A stretch of 64,000 bases of DNA. Origin: Nissolia schottii. Its lineage: Eukaryota > Streptophyta > Magnoliopsida > Fabales > Fabaceae. The translations under genes were made by a program, and so were the position numbers. Shown one piece after another: positions 25,693 to 40,400 of the stretch; the stretch's first letter is position 1, and each line of letters opens with the position of its first letter. The notes beneath the pieces were generated by a model. The model was given only the letters and a program-made list of their open reading frames with translations. It was not told where the DNA came from and ran no database searches. The stretch lies in contig QANU01013918.1 in NCBI GenBank assembly GCA_003254905.1, positions 310,001-374,000 on the forward strand, read 5' to 3'.

Positions 25693-28443
25693 TATAAGTA
25701 GGTAACAAAGATCATTTCAGTTTAAAGCCAAATTAGTGTGTATTTTCATTATGCTTTTGCAAATTTAATTTTTATCAACTAAATAATATTGAACCTGGTA
25801 TTGGTCTTGCTTTGAGATCATAAAATATAAATTTGAATTCAAATCCAAAAAGATTTGGTTAAAGATTTGCTGAGGATTTTTTAACGTTTACTTTGTCATG
25901 GATTTTTCACCATGATGGAGGTTAAATCTCAATTTGGCTTCAACTACAAAGTTGTAGATCTATCTTTCAAATTTAATTGAAGACTTGAATCATCTCAATC
26001 TTATATCTGTAGTCAAAGTTATCACTATTTTACCAATTGTTGTGTTAAAAGTGCGAGATTTTCACTCACTTTGAGCACATTCTCTATAAATAGACATCTT
26101 CTCACAATCACAACTTTATACTCTGCCTCCTATATCAATTTCTCTGTAGTTTTATACTTATTTTCCAGTACTGTAAGTCGTTGTTAGTGGTGATTAAGTA
26201 GTTTATTTACATTCAAGCATTATTGGAGCTCTTGCGATTGTGTTTGTGTTCTTTTGTGTTCAACGTTGTTTTCACCAGTGATTTTAATTTAGGTTTCGCG
26301 TTTTATTTTCATATCTGTTTACCGTTTAATTTATTTATCATTATGATTTTTAATCCTCCACCTATGAAGGAATAGTTTCTTGATACCTTGCATGCAGTAA
26401 TTCTAGGATTAGGATTAATTGGAGATTTTTGCACTTCATGGTAATTCATAATTCTTTTCCTCTTCTCATCGAATGATATTAATTATAGTTAATTCTAAGT
26501 TAATAAATCTTGATGATTGTAAGATTTGTTGAATTAGGATTATTAGGATTGATAAATTCAAGTTGGTCAAATTGTTCAAGGAAAAAATTGGGGAATTAAT
26601 CCAGTCGGGTTAAGTTGTGCAATTGGGTAACTAAATTAGTATAGGTGTTTGAAACCATGTCTTGGTCGTTAACTATTGTACTAGTTGATGTTTAGAAGAG
26701 AGCAGGCGTGATCTTAGGTGTGTTGCATGTTAATTAGAGATCTTTAACTAATGAACAACACCTCTTTTATGAATAATTAATTTTAGAACTGATGATAATT
26801 AATCTTTGATTAGTGATGATCTGTATGCGGGGTATTATTTTAAATAATTGTTAATTTCTTATAATCCACTTCAAACAACCGCTGGGGTTTCTGAATTGGT
26901 TTCAAATTGCTTCCTTGTGAAATAACTTGAGTTAGTCTAGATTGCATTTCATTGGCTTGGATTGGTTTTTTTTTATTTATTTGATAAAGTGATAAACGAC
27001 AATACCTGTGTCAACGGTACGACCATGCCTTCTTTCTTCATCTTTTCACTCAAATACTCGGTCTTTTGGGGCATGCTCACGACCAGCAAGGTAATGCTGA
27101 TGACGACCAACGAGAAGTTTTAGAGGACGCTGTACAGCGATGCGAACTCAAATCTGTAGAACCCAGATCTATAGCAGCGACGAAGATGTACAACGACATG
27201 ACAACAACAATGACGCACTGCGACACACTTCCCCCTCCACGATCTGTACCCGTTCAACATTGGTTCTATGATCTGCACCCTAGGATCTGACCTTTAGACT
27301 TGGATAAGTAAGAGGGATCGAGTGGTGACAAATTCAAGTGGAGAGAAGGATATTTTTTGTTTTTGTTTGTTTAGGGTTTAGGATAAGTATATTTAAGTGG
27401 AGAGAGCTACTTTAGATAGGAATGAATGAAGAAGGAATTGGAAGTTAGACCCATTTGGGCATTTGGGTATGATATGGTTTGAGGTAAAACATGGGGTTTC
27501 AATTCCTGTCAATTGAATTCCAAGCTATTTTAATGTTACAAATGAAGTAATGGAATTATAATTCCTAGGAGAATAGAATGCGAGGGGTTTCCAAACATGT
27601 TATAAAACTTTATCGTATCACCAAATTGATATTGAGTTGTATCAATATCGTATTTCATCTTAGTGTTTCATACATTATAATGATCAAAATCAGCTACAAA
27701 TACCATATTTCAAATCACAAATATCGAAAGATAAACTCCTATCCAAATATAAATGGCCATGAATTCTTTTTTTTTTTTTATATATATATAATATTTAAAT
27801 GCATAATTAAGTAAATTCACATACATAGACCAAACTACAAATCAAGAACCTCTCCTTCTCACTTATGTTCATCATCTTACCATTTATTAAATGATCAATG
27901 ATCATACTCACATAAAATAATCATGTAAAAATGATGAATGAAAAGGAGAGAATCTCTGTCCACCAAATTACATGGGGGCAGGACCTCGGGGGATTTAGAA
28001 TTTGCTTCTTTGACTATCTTTATTTCTTTTTTATGATGACAACAAAATTAACTTCATCTTATTTAACATTAAAAATTCCAGTGTTCCTGGACAATCTCAT
28101 GTGTTGTGGGGATACAATCATCTTTAGATCAAGTTCCCGGAATTATTTTTTCCTATAAAACATTTCAAGATATCCTAGTTAGTCCTAATTCTAATCTTAT
28201 CTTAATGATCATACAACAAGTTATCCTGCCAAAAAGTTTGTTTAACAAAACTAATTTATATTTCAAGTATATTTACATTTGAGCACAAACTGACAAGATG
28301 AATATATGTACATGACATTTCCGTACTCAGTTCTCACTATACCATCTGATTATTTGTTGTCTTCTGTTGCCGCTCTGCTCTGACCTTAACTCATTCTCTG
28401 CTAGTGTGGAACCAAACGATGTGGTAAATTGCACTGCCTCCTT

Positions 28444-31400
28444 TTAACTCAAATCAAAGCCAGCATCAGCATTTATAGCGTACAGTAATTTGGTTTCTAG
28501 TTGCTCCTTACTGCAATGCAATATAGTGTTTGTCGAAGGAAATAGTTAACAAGCAAACTTTATCACAAAAAAATAATTCAATGTAGGGTAGGAAGCAAAA
28601 ATGACAAACAAGAATAGTCTGGATAAAGAGTTGTTGCAAAAACAAAACAAAACAAAACACAACAAAACACAACGAAAAAACGAGCTAAAACAAAATCCAA
28701 ACTAGTGTCAAGGTCAAAACATATGAAGATGGATATATAGGACTAAGAATTGACTTTTGAAGCACAATTACATCGCTTGATCTATGTAATCGATTCTATC
28801 TAACAAGAAAAGGTTAGTAGTTATAATCAATGGCTGTGGAATATTCAAGGGAAAAAATCAAAACTGTAACACCAAAATCATAAACAGAGATCAGTCTTCC
28901 ATCCCTTGACAATTTGCAGTGAACTGTGGCATAGACAACGAACTAAAATTGATGTGAAATATAAAAGAGTGTAGCTCAAACCAACAATACCTTCCAACTC
29001 AATTTCTTACGTGATCATCATAAGAATCAATACCCATATATTAAGCACATTCAATAATAAATAGTCTTTCATACATTAGCATCCAAGATGCCCATAAAGT
29101 TTCCAATACAACCCAGCCTGATTGATGCAGATTATTTAATTAACATACACTGTTAATTGACAAAACAGAATTTCTAGAGCTCATGTTTTATCAGTTACTA
29201 TATCTTCAACTCTGGCCTATCCTGAGATCCACAAAATTGGACAAGCAAAAACAAGCTAGCAATGGGACAAACCTTCTATAAGGTGGAAGCTTAAGCAGAT
29301 TCATACAAGTGGCTGCTGTCGGTAATCGGTCAAGAGCTTCATCAGAAGCACTACCACCCGCCCTGATAGAAGAAACATAAGACAATTCCACTATGTAATT
29401 CTTGAGTGTATAAAACAGAGAGAAATTAGTGAGAAGAGATAACACTTTTAAGTGAATGTAGATAATAAATTTAAAGCATTCACCTTTGTATGCAAAACAA
29501 AGGTTCAAGATATCGGAATCCAAGCAACGGTCCACGAGAACAACCTGTCACAAACCTGTAAAGATGATAAATTTGTTATTCATACTAAGATCTGCCACAC
29601 AGAAGAGCCACTAAATCCTATAACAATGTATAGCTTACTTCAGAAATTTTTTCTTGTTTTCCAATGAAAAACCTTTGAGAACTTCCCATAACATCTCAAT
29701 CACATAATGATCCTATAAGAAGAAATCACGTGAGAATCGTTAGTCAATTAAAATATTATTCAAGACAAAAGGGTATGTTGCCCTTCTCATCATCATGACA
29801 TACAATAAAAAAGAGAGACTACAACAATATTGGATTGGATGGCAAAAGAAGAAACATAAGCTACAACCCTTTTTTTGTATGGAAAAAGTTTCGTTACATA
29901 GAAAAAACAGAAAGAACAATTAGAGGGAGAATTAAGATACTATGAAATCCATAAAATCAAAATAAATAAGAGGCGGCAATTCCATTGAACAGCCACCAGA
30001 AAAAGCCATGAATGCAACCCAATCTTATACTCCCTTTAAGTGTCACTTTGGCCAAATGTATAGGTATTAAGAAATCTAAAATCAATAGTGATTTAAAGAG
30101 TAAATTTACTAAAGTACCCCTATTTAATTTAGTTAAAGTGTTTTATAATGGAGAGAGAGAGATAGTATTGAAAAGTTACTATTTTCAAGACAAATAAATT
30201 AGGGGTGCAACTGTAAATATAACAATAAATTTTGCCTTGAGAAGTGAGAATAACATAATTTAGACAAAAAAAAATTGGCCAAAGTGACCATTAAAACCGT
30301 TAAAATGGATCGGAGGAAGTAGCTATTTTGGGAAGACGCACCACAGGAGCATTACACCCCAACCAAATGCTATGCTCCAAAATGATGAAAAGACAGCACA
30401 CTGCCAAATATTTTGCCTCCTCATTGTTACCAAAACCTTTAAAAGGACACACAATGATCTATGCTTGGATAACCCATTGCTCACCAAGGACCAAAAAGAT
30501 TATTCCAAATGGAAGAAGCAACCAAACAGTGCAAAATTGGATGGTCTATTGCTTATGAATTAAAATGCTGACCATAACACATCATCTATGAATCTTCTAC
30601 AGTCATTATTATGAATACTACTATCTACAAGTCATTATTAAAACTGTCTAAAGTTGCTGTGCAGACCACTTGACCCAAGAGAGAGATTGGGTCTTCCAAA
30701 TACACAAGTCAAGAGGAACCTTAGAAGGTTAGAAGAGTAATAAAGTGGAAGCAGGAATTACAGGAAAACACAACCAAGGAATTTAACGTCCAAACTCTTC
30801 TATTTGGATTGGCCAAAAAAAGGTAAGAAAGTCCAATAGTAAATTAGCTAGTACCTGTATTGCTCAAGCTTATTCAAAATCGGAAGTCCTATGTTAAACA
30901 ATGAATATGGAAGGAAAAGAAATTTTTGATAGGAAAATTACAAAAAGTAAAGATTGTGAAGGTGATAAGAATAGGACCAAATTACAAATTGACCACATGT
31001 CTAGTATGTATTTGTATCCCTCACAATCCCACACTCAATTATAGCTTGCACTCTCTCTCTCTCCCCCTGCCTTCAATTCTCATATTCCACACCCCTAATA
31101 CCGTTCCCCCCCCCCCCNCTTGTCACATGTGGAGATAGTTGCTTATAGTCACTCTGTTTCTTCAACTCAAATGAGGTGTTATAATCCCATGCTTATTGTC
31201 TCTTTCTATAATCCATCAAGGCAGTAGTAGGAATGCTAAACAAAAGCGATGCCAAAGTTCAATCTAGGAATATTAACTAATCCAAAAAATTGTCAGAGCA
31301 CTTACACTATGATAGCCTCCTGCATAGTTTGTATTTAGCCGCAGATCATCAACGTCCAAGCTGTCAAGTGAACCTGATATCAGAAGCTGTGGAAAATAAT

Positions 31401-34356
31401 AATGTCAAGCAACTGGGGTACTAAATCAAAATAAGACACAGTTCTACAAAAATTTAAAAAATAAAAAATAAAACCTTTTGAGAACTAGTTGATCAAACCC
31501 AAAAATTTTACTAAAAAGTATAGACAAAAGTAACCATTTTAATGAAGTTTACAGTGTCAGAAAACAAGTTCATATCAACAAATCAAGTTGTTTGGCTAGC
31601 TTATATGTACAAGACGTTTGATAGAAATAAGTGTTGCTGTCAGCTGTAGCACAATGATACCATTCACAACGCTTCTTAAACCATGTTCAATATAAATTGC
31701 AAAGCCAATAACTAGAGATACTATTGTAACAAATTGAGGCACAAAAAAAATGGAAGAAGAATGAATGGACACATCAAAAAAGTTAAATTGGGGTTACATA
31801 TTGAACAGTTCTTGATCCTTAACACCACCATGAAAGAGAATATTAGATTAAAAAAATATTCCCAAAACAACATCGGCTTTTCAGACTAAAAGTGGATCAG
31901 GTAATAAGAAAACCTGAAGTTCATGCTCATTAAACATATCAATCCAATCCTTCTGAATAAGTTGCTGAAATCCTCTCATGAAATGAAAACTTTGTTGCCG
32001 AATCTGAAATCATCATTATTCTTTCTTAAGTAATGCACACATAAATTCAGTGGTACAAAGACATGCATTTCAAATCAATACAACTTAACATTACCTGAAA
32101 ATTCAAGCGATGATTGGCTATGAGATGTATAAAAGTAATGACATTCTCATTAGTGACACGAATGTCTTTCCCCCCTGGAAGTAGCTCCTCTTCTGTTTGC
32201 TCTCCATATTCGTTGTTTACTATAACAAAGTATAGTTCCAACTCCGAAATGTCACCCTCATAATGCTGTTCGTCCAAATAGATTAAACGGGAAAAATTGA
32301 GGCGTCCAATAAGAAAACAGAGGATGCCCACAAGCAATCTATGGCCTGTCCCAAATTACGTGTTACAAACCCCACCACACCCTAAAGTATAACCTAAGAC
32401 CACATATAGCAATGTAGGACTTCCTCAGTTCCTTGTCATTCATTTTTGTTTCTTCTTCTTCTTCTTTTTTTATTGTGTGGTGTGGGGGGGGGCGTTCTCG
32501 GTGAAAATAGAAAACATAGTTTTTTTTAAGGATAAATAAGAAAGGTAGAAAACAAATAAAAATTACAATCCGTGTGACTCGTATTAGAAGATATGTATTG
32601 TTGTTAGAAAGTATAATACTTAATTCAACAATTAATAGTATCCCCATGACATGCCAATAGTATATCAAAAATTGAGTAAAACTATATTTTAGTCCCTAAA
32701 AGAATCGAGTGTCAACAGATTGGTCCCTAAAAGAAAAATTCACATATACATTAGTCCTTGTAATAGGTTTTGATTGGCCCATGAAACAAAAATTCAAATA
32801 TACATTAGCCCTTGTAATAGGCTTTGATTTTAACATATTTGTCCCTTATTCCCTGGGTTCCCTGCGACAAATGAGTAAGTGATTTTTCTTCTAGAGACCA
32901 ATATGTTAACACCTGATTCTTTCAAGCTAAACTCCAGTTTTTTTATTGAACAAAAAATGAGTGAATTATATAAAGTTAATTAGTTATAATTCTGGTAAAC
33001 CTTGACGCAATAGTAAAGTTGCCGTCTTATGACCGGTCACGGGTTCAAATCTTAAAAATAGTCTCTTCGTTTGTAGGGGTAAGGCAGCGCACATTTACCT
33101 TCCATGACTCAGGCGGGAGCCTTGTGCAATAGCCCACCCTTTTATGTATAGTTATAATTATAATAGTTTTCATGACCTCATACATGTGCAAGTATGACCA
33201 TGAACCTTCGATTTATTTTGTTTGAAACCTTTCCTAGTTGAGTAACTCATTAGTTACTTAATAATTTATTTCCCAAATCAGAAAAGATAACCTTTTAAGT
33301 TATCCATCCTGTTCCCATCTATACAGATGTAGAAAGTAAAAATAAGAGTAAATGTCACATTTGGTCCTCCAAAAATGTAATATCATCAGGTTGGTCCTCC
33401 ATTCACAAAAACTAGTCCACCCTTTATGCCATTATATTGGTACTTTAAGTTCCAGCAAATCAGCCCTTAAAAGACTGAAACAGATAGCATCAATTGACAT
33501 TGACACACAAATATGATGTCATGATAAATGGAGGATGTTAGAATCTGTAATTAGCATAATTAGGCTATCAAATCATGTATTTAGGGTCATCCGAGGGGAT
33601 ATATTCTTGTACATTGTAAATATATCTGTATTTATTACTCAACTCCAATATAATTCAGCCTCTGCTGTGCAGTTGAGACGCAGATTTATGTCTTTCTCTC
33701 ATTTCTCTTTCTCTCAACATAGGACTATCATGATGACACTCACATCATTGGAGAACCAAAATGGACAGAGAATCAGATTTTTCTCAGGAACAAGGTCGAT
33801 TAAAGGAAACAAAAACCAAGGAAGTTATATTACCTTAAGAAATATAAGATGACGATATAATTCTGGGTCCAAGGAAGGTAAGTCATTCAAATAATTGTGC
33901 CTGATATAACGAACATAAAAAGGTGTAAGCAAGCGGGAAGTACATCCTCCTCTTATAGCACGCTAATTTCTAACCCAACACATAAACAGACATCTATAAC
34001 AACAAAGAGAACTTATTTGCTACAATCACTTTTAGAAAAGTTATTCAACTAAGGCACGGATATACACTTCCATAGGTAGTGTACACAGCCAATTCATCTC
34101 TACAAATACAATAAATTCACCAACTACACATTACATGAATGATACCAAGTATAATTTATGACATAATACAGGATTTGAGCATTGACTAATTTCAATCAAA
34201 TGAATAAACTACCAAAAGCAAGCCAAAAGACACCTTAAATCTTACTTTTGTTTCAATTTGCTCAAAAAGAACGTTGCAAATGGTAAATCAACCAGAACCC
34301 CTTCAAACATAGCCTGCAAGCGTAATTTAGTTGTCAGTATTGAAGTTCCAACCAAG

Positions 34357-34403
<47 letters not shown>

Positions 34404-37400
34404 CAATAACAATAATAAAGTATGCAGACCAATCAAATCAAACCATGTGACAAAGATGTTACAATAGCATGAAAGTAGGAAATTCGGTCACTATGCAAGG
34501 CCCCACACTTTTAAAGGTGTTGAATTTGTGAGAGGGTAAAAGAGGAGTGTATAGAAGAGTTAGCTTAATTCAAATAGGTTGAATAAATGTAAATACTTAG
34601 GTGCCCATCAGCACTATATATAGTGCAATAGGGAGTAAATGCATGCCTAGTTCCAATAAGAGCTAATTAAGACTTGGCTGTTTCCTAAGACTCTAATGCC
34701 ATGACTTCTACTATTCCCAAGACAGTGCTAGTCACATGACTAAATACATTTAGTCACATGTTTTATTCTCAACAAAAGGGGAGGGACAAAAGGAAAGAAA
34801 AACATACCTTTGCAAGAAGTGTACCAAGAAAGTGGAAAAAATGGAGATGCTGTTCATGTATCATTCCTGATCCAGGATTAGGATAAAGCAGGTGATCCGC
34901 TGTTTCCTGGATGCATTAACATTCAGGATGCCGAAAACAAATAAATCACGATGTAGAAAGAAAACGGAATATCAACCAAGTAGTATAAACAGAGCAACTT
35001 CCAATCAGGCATTTCAAAACTCAGCTTATCAGACCGAATAGTTTAGTATATTTCAAACTTAAGAAGACTGCTACAGATTTCATTTATTCATTACAATGCT
35101 GTCTTCACCATCAACCTCTCTAATGTAACCTTATTTTCACTCACGAATACATCAATATGCTTCAATTTGGCGCTCAAGCTTGGATAGAGTGTTGAAAGTA
35201 ATATCAGATTGCCAAGGAATGATTTTCCTTAAAGCCTTACTATTTGGTAGAGTGTCATGAGTTATTTTAATATTATATCTTTAACAACTATGAAAAATAA
35301 ACAATAGCACAGTATTCAAATGACCTTAAATAATCCATACTGCACATCAAAGGCAGCACGTGTGATGTTCTCCATGAAATCTTTAAATATTCCACCTCCA
35401 TCTATTCCAGCCTCTTCAACTCCAAATTCATTGACAAAAGACACACGAATCTGAAAATTGCATAAATGATTATTTACTAGTTCTCCTGAAGACCAGAAAG
35501 AAGGAAATGATTAATAAACAAGAGAATAAGCCATAGAAAAGCACATTACCATTCCACGAAGATCATCCTCTGACAACTGACTCATTTGATTATAAGCATC
35601 TTCTAAAATATGATCTCGTCTTATTCTGAATCGGTTTCTACTAAATACAGCCTGAGATCCATGTCTTTGCCGAACAGTGGCTAAATGAGACTGATGAAAC
35701 AATAAATAGGTGATAGTCAAGTATATGAAACACACCAGAGACATATTAAGATAAGCAGGAACTCCAAAGTTGCTCACTGCCATCCATCGTAAATACATGA
35801 TTCAAAATTAATCCATATCTAAAAGCAAATCAACACTCAGCAAGATTCTTACAGTGAATATTTTAACCCTGCTTGTGAAGGGTATTAAGAAAGCAGCCTG
35901 CTTCAAGACTTCATTTGCTCGTGTATTTTCTATGACAGCCTGAGAGAAAAGGATTGTACCACTACCAAACTAAGTTTTCATTCGTACCACATTAAAATCA
36001 ATAGTGTTCAGTAGAGACAAGACAATGCCTGAGAGATAAAGGATTCATTCACCCCATCGGCATGGAAGTCAGTGGGGGATGTAAACTGTTTTCGGTTGTT
36101 CCAATCTTGCAGCTATCAGAAGAAATTCCAACGGAAAGTTAACAAAAAAGAAAAACACAACGCATATGGATATGGTTATTGGTGGCTAATTCATACAATG
36201 CCTATTCAGGGAATAAATACCAAGAATCGTGCAATATGAACAGAAACTGGAACAATTAGGAAAACCTCAAATATTTTTTTTATTTAATAGAAAAAAAAAA
36301 TACATGTGAAAAAAAGAGAGAAAAAATGCACAACTACAGAGAAGGAAAGATATCCTTAAAAATCGAATAAAAATAGAAAACAAAAAGAAAGAATAAAAGA
36401 TGCAGTGAAATAGTTACATCAAAGCACCATGTACGTCATAAATATATACCTATCCCAAAGTAAAGCACTACATCTTCAAGATACACGAAGTATAATGTGA
36501 CAATAGCTTCTAAGTCTGATGGAAAGGAAACATAGACAAAATATACAATAACAATGATTGTTCCTATGGTTCTACCTGGGAGAGGAGCTCAGAGACTACA
36601 ATGCTAACCCTCTGTTGGATGGCTTCAATAGACTGCCTTTTACTAGCTGTGCTAACTGGAACTGACTTTACTGAATTAGACGATGATGTATGATTCACCC
36701 ACAGTAGCTGCCACAGAACCTGAAAAAGAAGCAAACTTAACCTGAATTAACTTCTACTTCAAAGTAGGTTACTTTATTAGCATGGAGAATTTTGGCAAAA
36801 ACCCTAGGCATCTTTGCAATATATTTGCCAAGACCACAAGTTCTCCATAATGTAACAACAGTTCTTCATACTTAGATTTATGTATACGTGGGTATACAAT
36901 CTTGCAACGATTCAACACACCTTACCTGGATCTTGCTTTATGTTGCATGGATTCCTAAATTGTTGCCAATGCCCATAGTGTATTGGTTACCAGTCCTTAT
37001 TGACCACATATGGGTACATACCCAATACTTATTTATACTCCCGTACAATTAACTCCAAACCAAACACCAAGTTGTGTTAAATTATTTTGTTTTTTCACCC
37101 CCCTTCAAAAACTTTTGCCTTCTTCCAGTACTTCTGCTTAATTGAGATAAAAATTTATGAAAATTCTACTATTGATTTAATTATTGTATTGTTTATTTTT
37201 TTTACATTCTACATATATGTATCCTGTTATCGATATACTGTAGTTTATAAAAATTTTGCCACACCCTGTACCACTAAAGATACTAGTACTTAGTAGTAAC
37301 TGTATCCGTGCAACTCTTGCTCGAACCTCAAGATAAAGAATAAAAAAATAAAAAACTCCTTCAAATCAGCAACCCAGCAATAAATTTTATTTCCCTAAGG

Positions 37401-40400
37401 ACTTGGTTCAACCTCTAAACAGAAAACAATTTTAATTACAAAGGTAGATAATCCATAAGTAAATGTCACCTGTCTCAACAGAATAACGAGGCCTCTAATA
37501 TCCATGAGTGATAGTGGTTTCTCCTGTTCATAGAATTCCTCATTATCAACTATCATGAGCATATGCCTGAAAAAGGAAAAGAGGTTAGTGTGTGCTTGAT
37601 TCACCTCAAGCTCAAACTAGAATATGTTTGGCATTAAAAAAATAAGTTCTAACGCGTAAGACAGTGGGCACATAGACCCAATAGGTCATGCATCCATATA
37701 AGCATTTATTAAACAAGTCAACAGTACAAAAGAGTCTTACTTGTAGACAGGACAGAATACAGCCAGAGGTAACAACCAACCACGTGCATCACCTGAGAGG
37801 TGTGATAACCGCTCTGACAAAGACAACCATTTTTTATTCTCATGATACCGCTTCATAAAACTCCAAAGCATAGGAACAAGTTCAGTTCTGTAGGCAAGCA
37901 CAGTCATAATCCTTTCAAGTGGCAATGTGTTGAAGATAACATATAAGAACCCACAAACTGCACCAACAGCTGCAACCTCCCGATCATCTGGCCCATAATC
38001 TGAACCATTCACAGATGAAATATCTCTAAATAATATATTTGTCTGCACAAGTCAAGAAGTCACAATTCTCCATCAATTTTTCCAAATAAATGCTTAAAAA
38101 AAAATTTCCCAATGACACTCTAGATACGAATGTCATTTACAAGATGGCATACCAGTTGCAGCAGGAAGCGAGAATCTATGGCATTGCAAATTTTCTGCTC
38201 CAGTTTCCTATCCAAAGCTACTTCCATGACTGCATCATCGCCAGTCATATCATCCTCAGCAGTCAGAGAATCTAAAATTAACACTCACCAAGTTACAAAG
38301 AAATGCTACTTTTCATAAACTAAATGAAAATGATGAAGCAAAGTAATCCGACTACAGCATAATGTTCAAGTCAAATTCAAACATTAACCCCCTTATTTCT
38401 GTAAAATAAGGTGACTAGTCATTTAAAAAATAATTTGATTTGGTTTCTTGGAGAACAATGGCTACATCATTCCACTTTGGAGCAGTTTCTCACCATACAC
38501 TTCAAAGCCAATGTTATGGCAGTGTGTAGGCTTAGCAGTTCCATTGAGTTATTTGGCTGGAGGGGACTGCCTGTAATTTCAATGTGACTACCCTGAAATT
38601 CGTTTTGAGATAGAATTAAGTTTTGGCCTTCTATTGGTTCTCTGTGCACGGTTGTTACTTATTTCAAGGGAGCTTCTTTGATATGCAAAGATATTGGACT
38701 GCTTGTTACATTTAGAGAAACTTAGGGCAATATTTTATTTTATTGTTTCAGAGGATTGCTCATCCTTGCCTAAATGTCTCCTTTCTTCTCAATAACAGTT
38801 CCATTATCACCCCCACCCCAAAAAAAAAACAAAAAAAAATCTTTAGTCAAACAAAAAATTCAAGCATGTGATTTAGAAAGCATACTTTCTCTACTATTGG
38901 ATGTTTTCAGACATGGGTGCGCCTCAAGCAAAAATGTAACTACAGCAGCAAGGTCTGTGGCCTGAATAGAAACAAACAGAAATCAACTTCAACATTAAGA
39001 TGAGGTTTTAAAAAGTTTATACTTCAATCATATGAAACAACTTAGAGCAACCCCATCCCCCACCCCCAAAAAAAAATACCACAAAAATAAGGACCCACAT
39101 TTTTAATGTAATATCTAAATACAAAGCACTTTATGCCGTCAGATCTGGAGATGAAAACTTCCAAAATTAGTTCAATTTGTGGACCCTTAGAGCCCTCACC
39201 CATCGGACCTATATATACTTCCTCCTTCATCCTATACAAGAGACTGATCTCAGCAAGCAAAACACTTTGTCTGATTTCCAAAATTTGTATTATGTGACTT
39301 ATGGATGGAATAAAACCAAAGCATTTAGAAGTATCAAATCAAAGCACGTGTTATACACAAACTATTCCGATTCTAGCTCCAAAAAAATGTGACCTAATCA
39401 AATCCAAATACTGTGTTCAATTTGTTTCGACATTACTAGTGCCCTAGCCAATGGAGCCAAAGCTGGTTATATCCCAAACAGCCATCATTGCCATATGTTA
39501 AAATGCTGGCTTCAATAGACAAGCATAGAGAAGCATTGACTATCAAGAATGATGTGAGAATATAAAAGTATAATTTTCCAACACAACCACAAGCTTTGAT
39601 GTGCAGGTAAAAGACCCACTAATGCATGAGATCCCAAGTCTATTGTGTATCCTGTTTTATAGAAGAATGCTATCCTCTGCTTTGTTCTCTCCCTTAATAA
39701 AACCACATTCTTATCTAAAATACATTAAAGTAAACGACAAAATACCCATTTTGGTCCCTGACCAAAATGTCAAGGGACAAAATAATCTCTGAAGATGCAA
39801 AAGTCCACTTGAGATCCCTCATCATTCAAAATGCAGGACACTTAGTCCTTAAAAATATAAACTGGACACCCCGAAAGTAGGGAACAAATTGTCTCCATAT
39901 CTTGAATGGTGAGGAACCAAATTGTCTCATCATACATGTTTAAGGACCTAAGGTGGACTTTCAAGTCCTTGGGGACTACTTTGTCCCCCAATATTTTGGA
40001 CAGGGACTAAAATGAGTGTCAAAGTCAACTCAAGGGAATATCGTCATTTTGTTTTTAATAAAAGTAAAGTAAATACATTATATTAAGACCAAATGAGTTT
40101 GGATTAGATAATGAAAACATAAATCGAGATACAAGAAGCAATTTAAACTTACAATGGTAATAATAACACATGGCAACTTGTAATGACTAATCTCCTTACC
40201 ATATCAAATGAACAGTCAGGTTGAGACAAAGCAATTGCAGCAGCTTCTAATATATTTCCAAGCAGACAGGAATAGGTAGGTATTTCATCTGATATATCCC
40301 TAGGTAGAAAACTGATCAGATTTGGCAGAACAGTTGCCATTTGATGAACGTAATGTTGGCACAGGGCTTGTGTTGCAAAAACCTGAGAGGCCAAATATAA

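Larger units (their letters stand above)
23931..28443. other. Gene-free interval upstream of NEMF and downstream of UPL6
   Basis: About 4.5 kb without a supportable gene. The first few hundred bases upstream of 23930 should contain the NEMF promoter and leader; no strong TATA box was seen. 24321-24640 has features loosely like a Helitron 5' end, followed by a CT-rich microsatellite. 25093-25700 contains short duplications. 26040-27000 includes TCTCTATAAATAGAC with downstream pyrimidine-rich DNA, suggestive of a decayed LTR promoter, but no paired LTR or PBS was found. 27060-27290 is a GC-richer patch with no recognisable protein. Confidence 0.5.

Noticed and set aside
27066..27290. Coding frame of 74 codons in a GC-richer patch
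   Set aside because: No recognisable protein, no splice or conserved context; likely transposon-derived.
7000..33148. tRNA genes at SINE box A/B positions
   Set aside because: The segments near 7000 and 33000 continue into Au-SINE 3' sequence and have no cloverleaf or anticodon arm.
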